Of a DNA stretch of 54,012 nucleotides, positions 49,442 through 54,012 are shown one piece after another. Where the stretch lies: contig JACRDN010000013.1 in assembly GCA_016218575.1 (NCBI GenBank), positions 1-54,012 on the forward strand, in the 5' to 3' direction. This DNA is from Elusimicrobiota bacterium. Lineage in GTDB: Bacteria > Elusimicrobiota > Elusimicrobia > UBA1565 > UBA9628. Position 1 is the stretch's first letter. The number at the start of each line of letters is the position of its first letter. Both the position numbers and the translations under genes were made by a program. Below the pieces are notes generated by a model. It had not been told where the DNA came from. It did no database searches and was given only the letters and a program-made list of their open reading frames with translations.

Positions 49442-51157
49442 CTATTTGTTGCTATCCAAGGCCATGGCGTAGCCCCCTATCGTGCCCAGCGTTCCGACGA
49501 GCGCCATCCCGGCGGGACCCCCGAAGAACAACCCCAGTATCCCCGCGTAGGTCGCCATCTTGGCCGTGTATATCGGAATGACCCAAGCGTTCTTGTCCTT
49601 GGCGGGCGGGTCTTTGTGGTTGGGATTCTTTGGGCCGCCGATAGTTGGAGGCCCCGACGGCTTTCCCGGGCCGGTCGGCGGCTTGACGTCGGGAGGGTTC
49701 TTCGCCTCGTAATCGCGGCATAGGAGCTCGGCCTTTTCTACCTTGGGCTGGTCAACGTCCGCCTTCACGGCCGCTCCCTCGGGGGAAGTTGCGTTCACCG
49801 CCTGTTTGCCGCGCTCGTTTTCTCCTTGAAGCTGGGGCAAGGCCTTTGGCCCTGTGGGCTGCGCCGGCGCGCCCTTTTTCTCGCGTAGAGGGCAGTAGTA
49901 GCCTAAAATGTTGTTCTGCGTGATCCCGCGGCGCTTGAGAGAAGCGGGATAGTCCTTCTCCGGGATTGCCTTGTCCAAGATGTCCTTGATTTTTGGGAAG
50001 ACCTCTTTTTGCAAGGCTCCGACGCGCGCCTTTCTCTTTTCCTTGTCCGCCTTGGAAAGCTCTATGATCTCTTTTTTCGCCTTCTCCAAATCCGCGTCAT
50101 TCTTCGCTTTCTCGATGATATTCTGCTCCACGAAGGCCTCGACCACGGGATTGGCGAAAAGGTCGCTCAAGGCCACGGCGAAGGGGTCCTTGTTGAGGTC
50201 CTCGGTGCGCTTCAAGAGGCTGCTTAGCTCGGTCGGGGCGTATTTGGAATCCTTGTAGCCGTCGAATTCCACCTTGATGGCGGCCCGCCACTGAGCGATG
50301 AAAGGGGGAAGTTTTTGCTTGTCCTTGGCGGCCTCGTCCAGGAGCTTCTGGAAGCGCGGGTAATCGGAGGCCAGGCGTTTCTGGATGTAGGCCGCTTCCA
50401 TGGCCGCGAGCTTATCGTCCGCCTTTGACGACTGCTTGTAAGTATTCAGGATGTCGGCGATCTTGCCGCGCCAGCACCCGGACTGGACGGGAGAGGCATT
50501 GAGCGCCTTGCACCCCGCGGCATAGCTGTCGTAGGAGGTCTTAAAGAGAGGCTCCTGGGCGAAGCTTTCTATGAGAGCCGACTCGAAGGCGCTCAAAGGC
50601 TCCTTGTCCTCCTTGCCTTGAGGTTCCTTGGGCGGCTCTCCGATGGAGTCGAGCCCGCCTTCGACCTTCTTGGGGTCGAAGGAAGCCTTGCTCGACTTCA
50701 TGTAGGCGTCGAGCTCCCTCTTTATGGCGTTGCGGTAGAGATGGGCGGGCTTTGCCGGGGCCAATAGCTTCGGCGCGCGCTTCTGCACGTACTTGGTCTC
50801 GAAGGCTTCTGATTTGTCCGCCTTCGGGCCGGAGGCTCCCATATAGCCGAGGACGAAGTTTTGGATGAAGGCGTTCCAGGCTTTGAGCTCATCATTCGGG
50901 GTCTTGCCCGGAGCCGGAACTTTCTCCAATTTCGACTCCACTATGCTTTTGGCGAGAAGTTTTTGGTAAGCCCCGAGGCTGCTTTTGTCTATGCGGGAGA
51001 TGACCGGATCAATCTTGGGCTTCGGTTGAGGTTTTGGCTTGGGCGCGGGCTTCTTTGCTTCGGCTTTAGGTCGGTCCTTGGTATTTTTTGCAGGCGCCGC
51101 AGGCCCCAGGCAGGGTAGGAGCAGTATCGCCGCGGCGGCATAAATCACTCTTTTCAT
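49442..51157 (-). CDS. Secreted Lys/Pro-rich protein with glycine-zipper C-terminus
   Basis: Not recognised. The 571-aa protein has a signal peptide ('VIYAAAAILLLPCLGPAAPA'), a Lys/Pro-rich spacer (about 24-50), a long helical, Lys-rich middle (about 55-420) with two Cys ('GCKALNASPVQSGCW'), a Pro/Gly-rich linker, and a hydrophobic C-terminus with GxxxG spacing ('ILGLFFGGPAGMALVGTLG'), like a glycine zipper. An exported, possibly envelope-inserted structural protein is a guess. Confidence 0.72.
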   Translation of the reverse strand: MKRVIYAAAAILLLPCLGPAAPAKNTKDRPKAEAKKPAPKPKPQPKPKIDPVISRIDKSSLGAYQKLLAKSIVESKLEKVPAPGKTPNDELKAWNAFIQNFVLGYMGASGPKADKSEAFETKYVQKRAPKLLAPAKPAHLYRNAIKRELDAYMKSSKASFDPKKVEGGLDSIGEPPKEPQGKEDKEPLSAFESALIESFAQEPLFKTSYDSYAAGCKALNASPVQSGCWRGKIADILNTYKQSSKADDKLAAMEAAYIQKRLASDYPRFQKLLDEAAKDKQKLPPFIAQWRAAIKVEFDGYKDSKYAPTELSSLLKRTEDLNKDPFAVALSDLFANPVVEAFVEQNIIEKAKNDADLEKAKKEIIELSKADKEKRKARVGALQKEVFPKIKDILDKAIPEKDYPASLKRRGITQNNILGYYCPLREKKGAPAQPTGPKALPQLQGENERGKQAVNATSPEGAAVKADVDQPKVEKAELLCRDYEAKNPPDVKPPTGPGKPSGPPTIGGPKNPNHKDPPAKDKNAWVIPIYTAKMATYAGILGLFFGGPAGMALVGTLGTIGGYAMALDSNK

Positions 51158-51363
51158 GGTGTTTTAGTATAGCCCAAGAAGCCGGAGCGGGACAGGGGCG
51201 AAAGGCCCATCTGGAACTGGGCCTTTAGTCCTACGGCGGCGGGGGCGCCCATCAGTCTCCGGGCTCCAGGGGCAGGTAGAAGCTCGCGTCGTAGTCCTTG
51301 CCCGGCCGGCGCGGGGGCAAAAAGAAGCATTCCCATCGCGAAAAGACAGGGGTGAAGCGTCAT
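51154..51363 (-). CDS. Possible small secreted protein (69 aa)
   Basis: ATG 51363 would give a signal peptide ('MTLHPCLFAMGMLLFAPAPA') and the stop overlaps the next gene start as ATGA. A TATGCT -10 ends 7 nt upstream. Against it, the reading frame spans the promoter of the 51157 gene and composition is ambiguous, so it could be a chance ORF. Confidence 0.38.
   Translation of the reverse strand: MTLHPCLFAMGMLLFAPAPAGQGLRRELLPAPGARRLMGAPAAVGLKAQFQMGLSPLSRSGFLGYTKTP
51166..51199 (-). promoter_or_regulatory. CCC-N22-type promoter of the 49442 gene
   Basis: On the minus strand GCCCCT (51194-51199) is 22 bp from TATACT (51166-51171), which ends 8 nt before ATG 51157. Confidence 0.55.
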
Positions 51364-51370
51364 GCTTGGA

Positions 51371-51405
51371 AGCATAGCCCATGAACGGGATTTTCGCCAT
51401 AGGCC
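51371..51405 (-). promoter_or_regulatory. Possible promoter of the 69-aa ORF
   Basis: On the minus strand GGCCTA (51400-51405) is 23 bp from TATGCT (51371-51376), 7 nt before ATG 51363. It resembles the CCC-N22 class but deviates in spacing and sequence. Confidence 0.3.
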
Positions 51406-51432
51406 CTAAGGCCCAACCCCCGTGGCCTGAAG

Positions 51433-51466
51433 GGCCCAAGGCAAGGCTCCGATCCACCTGTATAAT
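51433..51466 (+). promoter_or_regulatory. CCC-N22-type promoter of the 51473 gene
   Basis: GGCCCA (51433-51438) is 22 bp from consensus TATAAT (51461-51466). ATG 51473 follows 6 nt later, so a leaderless mRNA is predicted. Confidence 0.65.
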
Positions 51467-51472
51467 TAATCA

Positions 51473-52579
51473 ATGAGGAATATCACTGGCAGTGTGGCTT
51501 TCCTTTTGATGATAACCGGCTCGGCTTGGGCCGATGGAGGGCAGGCCCGCCGGGTCCAGATTTTGAACCGGCTTGCCTCCTACCAGCCATTGCGCCAGCC
51601 CATCGAGTTCGCCGTCTCGTCTCTGCGCGGGACATCGTTTCCCGGTGAAGCCAGGGAGGCCTTGGACGTGATGGACGCGGCCGCTCGGCTCCGGCCCGCC
51701 CCTTTGATCCCGCGCACCCGCGCCGCCGCATTTGGTTTCAGGGTGGCCCTCGCGCTATTGGCCCAGCCCGAAGAGGTTTTGCGGGAGGTCAACCATCTTC
51801 CGCCCGGATTGGGGGAATTGACGCCGGTTTTGAGGGGGCATTCCGACGCGGTGGAGCGCCTCTCTCGCATCGCCGCGTTTCATGGCTTTATCTCGGAAGA
51901 TGGAATCGAGCAAATGGAGAGGCAAGGCAGGCGATTCTTCGACGCCGCGACGGAGCTCGAGCCGCTGGCCATCGAACGAGGCGCCGGGGGCTGGCGGCGC
52001 CTATTGCCGTTTCTTGCGTTTTCTTACCATAGAGGGGTCGAGGAGGCAAAGATGGGGAGGAGCCAGGTGCTGATCGATTTCAGCCCCGTCATGGTGGATC
52101 CCGCCGACACCGGGGGCGTGGATGCTCGGCCGTATTTGGCGGCCCATGGGATATTGATCCAGGACATGACTTCCGGCACCCGCCTGGTGGTGCGGGACGC
52201 CCGGAGCTATTATGACGGGGACGCGGTCCAGGGCGTTATGGGTTCTAATGTCATGACCCAGCAGGGAAGCAATGAGCCGGTCTCGTTTGTCATGGAGTTC
52301 CTCGATGCCGGCCTTAGAGGACTCTCGGCGTCCATGCCCCTCTTTTTCGGTGACCCAGGGGGGATCACCTTGCCGAGCTTGGCGGTAAAAATTTTTGATC
52401 GGGCAGGGGATGAGATTTATTCCTTCAGCAGAAATGGGTCCGGCAGCTACGACCGCGTGATCAGGCCTGAAGGCTTTGCCCTCGCCCGGCCCGGCATTAA
52501 ATGGGCGCGGTTTTTTTCAAGCAACCTCGGGACGGCTTTCAACGCGGCCTTATTCGACCGATTTCTCCTGGACTACTGA
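51473..52579 (+). CDS. Secreted protein of unknown function (368 aa)
   Basis: Not recognised. There is a signal peptide ('GSVAFLLMITGSAWA'), a helical N-terminal half (to about 200) and a beta-rich C-terminal half that begins 'VLIDFSPVMVDPADTGGVDA' and contains 'EPVSFVMEFLDAGLRGLSAS', 'GITLPSLAVKIFDRAGDEIY'. The C-terminal half has the look of a jelly-roll binding domain, but no family is assigned. The stop overlaps the convergent methyltransferase gene. Confidence 0.75.
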   Translation: MRNITGSVAFLLMITGSAWADGGQARRVQILNRLASYQPLRQPIEFAVSSLRGTSFPGEAREALDVMDAAARLRPAPLIPRTRAAAFGFRVALALLAQPEEVLREVNHLPPGLGELTPVLRGHSDAVERLSRIAAFHGFISEDGIEQMERQGRRFFDAATELEPLAIERGAGGWRRLLPFLAFSYHRGVEEAKMGRSQVLIDFSPVMVDPADTGGVDARPYLAAHGILIQDMTSGTRLVVRDARSYYDGDAVQGVMGSNVMTQQGSNEPVSFVMEFLDAGLRGLSASMPLFFGDPGGITLPSLAVKIFDRAGDEIYSFSRNGSGSYDRVIRPEGFALARPGIKWARFFSSNLGTAFNAALFDRFLLDY

Positions 52580-53961
52580 CTTCTGTCCAACAGCCCCACG
52601 AGCTCCACGTGGGAGGTCTGGGGGAAGAGGTCCACGGGCTGGACCTTGAGGAGCTTGAAGCCGGAATGGCAGAGGAAGGACGCGTCCCGGGCGAAGGTGG
52701 CCGGGTTGCAGGAGACGTAGACCAGGCGTCGTATCTCGCGGGCGGTCAAGGCCTTGAGCACGGGGTGGCTGAGTCCCGCCCGGGGGGGATCGGCCAGGGC
52801 CGCCACGCGATCGGGGAACTCCTTCTTAAGCCGGGGCAGGGCCGCTTCCGCTCGACTGGCGGTAAAACGAACATTTTTGACATTATTTCTCTCGGCATTG
52901 GCCCAGGCGTCGCGGATAGCCTGCTGGTTTTCCTCTATGCCGATGATTCTGGGAAGGCCTTGCGCCGCCCAGAGGGTCAAGGTTCCGGCCCCGCAGTAGA
53001 GATCTAGTCCCATCTTAAAGTTGGGAGAACCTTCTCTAAGGAAGGAAAGGGCTGTGTCGTAGAGCTTTTCGCTGGCCCCGGTGTTGACCTGGAGAAAGGC
53101 CCCCGGCGAGACCAGGAAGGAGAATTTTCCGATTTTTTCCTCGATTTGCTTGGCGCCCCACAAGTGCTTCCACTGCTGTCCCAGAATGACGGACGTTTTA
53201 AGGGGTTGAATGTTTTGGTGCAGGCTTATGATTTCCGGGAACGCGCCCCTGAGCTCCTGGATGAATTCGTCCCTCTGGCGGAACTCCAAACCCTTGGTGA
53301 CCAAAGCGGCCAAGGCCTTGCCTTGGCCGTTGGTCCTGACCAAAAGGTGGCGCAGCCAGCCATGGGCCGAGTCCTCGTCATAGACCGGCCAATCCCAGCG
53401 CTGCGCCAATTGCTTGATCTTGAGCGCGATTTTGACGGCAAGCTCGGGCTGGACCGGGCATGCCGAGAAGTCCACGATGCGGTGCGAGCCGGGGGCGTAG
53501 AAGCCTGCCAGCACTTTGGAACCAGGGCCTTTGCCAAGTCTCCCGAAGGGAATCTGGACCTTGTTGCGGTAGGCCCAGTCCTGAGGCGAAGGGATGGTTT
53601 CGAGCACCGGAACGTCGGGAAGCTTGCCGATGCGCCTCAAGGCGTCCAGGATGACCTCGCGCTTGTGCTTGAGCTGGGCCGGGTAGCCGAATTGCTGCCA
53701 GTCGCAGCCTCCGCAGGCCGGGACCGGGCGGGAGGGGTCGAAATGGAGCGGGCAGGGTGGAAGGATTCTCTCGGGGCCGGGCTCTAGTATTTTGACTATC
53801 CTGGCCTTGGCATAGCTCGATTTGGCCTCGATGAGCTCCACCTCCAGGCGGTCTCCGGGAACGCCGTGGGAGACGAAGATGACGCGGGAGGCTCCCTCGG
53901 CCCGGGCGATGGCCTCCCCTTCCGGGGCCATGCGCTCGACGCGGACGATCAATTTTTCCAT
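52573..53961 (-). CDS. RNA m5U methyltransferase (TrmA/RlmD family)
   Basis: The 462-aa protein has an N-terminal TRAM domain (about 1-60), four Cys for a [4Fe-4S] cluster (the CPLHF Cys, 'CGGCDWQ' and a later 'ACPV'), SAM-binding 'LDLYCGAGTLTLWAA', 'ALADPPRAGL' and the catalytic 'YVSCNPATFARD'. The family methylates U in 23S rRNA or tRNA; which site cannot be told from sequence. A TATACT -10 lies at 53975-53980. Confidence 0.93.
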   Translation of the reverse strand: MEKLIVRVERMAPEGEAIARAEGASRVIFVSHGVPGDRLEVELIEAKSSYAKARIVKILEPGPERILPPCPLHFDPSRPVPACGGCDWQQFGYPAQLKHKREVILDALRRIGKLPDVPVLETIPSPQDWAYRNKVQIPFGRLGKGPGSKVLAGFYAPGSHRIVDFSACPVQPELAVKIALKIKQLAQRWDWPVYDEDSAHGWLRHLLVRTNGQGKALAALVTKGLEFRQRDEFIQELRGAFPEIISLHQNIQPLKTSVILGQQWKHLWGAKQIEEKIGKFSFLVSPGAFLQVNTGASEKLYDTALSFLREGSPNFKMGLDLYCGAGTLTLWAAQGLPRIIGIEENQQAIRDAWANAERNNVKNVRFTASRAEAALPRLKKEFPDRVAALADPPRAGLSHPVLKALTAREIRRLVYVSCNPATFARDASFLCHSGFKLLKVQPVDLFPQTSHVELVGLLDRSQ

Positions 53962-53974
53962 GTAAATCGGTGAC

Positions 53975-53980
53975 AGTATA
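53975..53980 (-). promoter_or_regulatory. -10 element of the RNA methyltransferase gene
   Basis: TATACT on the minus strand ends 13 nt before ATG 53961. No convincing -35 is seen before the window ends. Confidence 0.5.
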
Positions 53981-54012
53981 TCAATTACGGCCGGCCCGAG
54001 TTGACCACCGAA

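Noticed and set aside
1-54012. CRISPR array, insertion sequence or prophage
   Set aside because: No regularly spaced direct repeats, transposase, integrase or phage structural genes were seen; the only mobile-type content is the small patch beside tRNA-Arg.

Overview
The window is a GC-rich bacterial chromosome segment with about 48 supportable protein genes, two tRNA genes and short intergenic gaps. Genes are often coupled by ATGA or TGATG overlaps. A prolipoprotein signal peptidase, an M23 endopeptidase paired with a bactofilin, a SurA-type periplasmic domain and many Sec-type signal peptides point to a Gram-negative-type envelope. My best guess is a member of Elusimicrobiota or a related uncultured phylum, probably from a metagenome. 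This rests on overall gene style, not on a marker gene, and is inference.

Layout. (1) 1-8518: a co-directional cluster with a truncated kinase-like ATPase/GNAT protein, a LuxE-type acyl-protein synthetase, a LuxC acyl reductase fused to a PaaK-type adenylate-forming domain, an MFS transporter and two more bimodular GNAT proteins. It looks like an acyl-activation and reduction pathway with no luciferase. (2) 8701-14794: a secreted repeat protein, a bacterial eRF1-like (baeRF) protein, and a leucine-degradation trio (methylcrotonyl-CoA carboxylase beta, methylglutaconyl-CoA hydratase, HMG-CoA lyase). (3) 14795-16572: an AT-richer accessory patch beside tRNA-Arg with an HI1419/HI1420-type toxin-antitoxin pair and a two-gene module containing a HEPN-like protein. 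(4) 16623-24311: mostly secreted proteins of unknown function plus an orphan peptide-type binding protein. (5) 24505-32798: alaS, then an envelope operon (M23 peptidase, bactofilin, SurA-N protein, PfkB kinase, ABC exporter). (6) 32905-39828: secreted proteins, tRNA-Leu, a sigma/anti-sigma fusion, a second ECF sigma operon, and a trypsin-like protease. (7) 39896-46168: CoA-binding protein, double CDGSH protein, ceramide-glucosyltransferase-like enzyme, response regulators (one fused to a thioesterase), AI-2E-type permease, cNMP-binding protein and an acyl-CoA dehydrogenase. (8) 46161-53961: ileS-lspA, two secreted proteins and an RNA m5U methyltransferase.

Two patterns cross gene boundaries. 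First, seven transcription units that start with a predicted secreted protein share an upstream CCC-centred hexamer exactly 22 bp before a TATMCT-like -10 element. Several other genes have ordinary TTGNNN-N16/17-TATAMT promoters. Many start codons lie only 6-8 nt after the -10, which suggests leaderless mRNAs. Second, three intergenic palindromes built from inverted TTATCCAC(A/C) sequences (DnaA-box-like) sit immediately after stop codons at 8520, 24455 and 49401. These patterns, the LuxC/LuxE cluster and several unusual domain fusions are the most interesting content.
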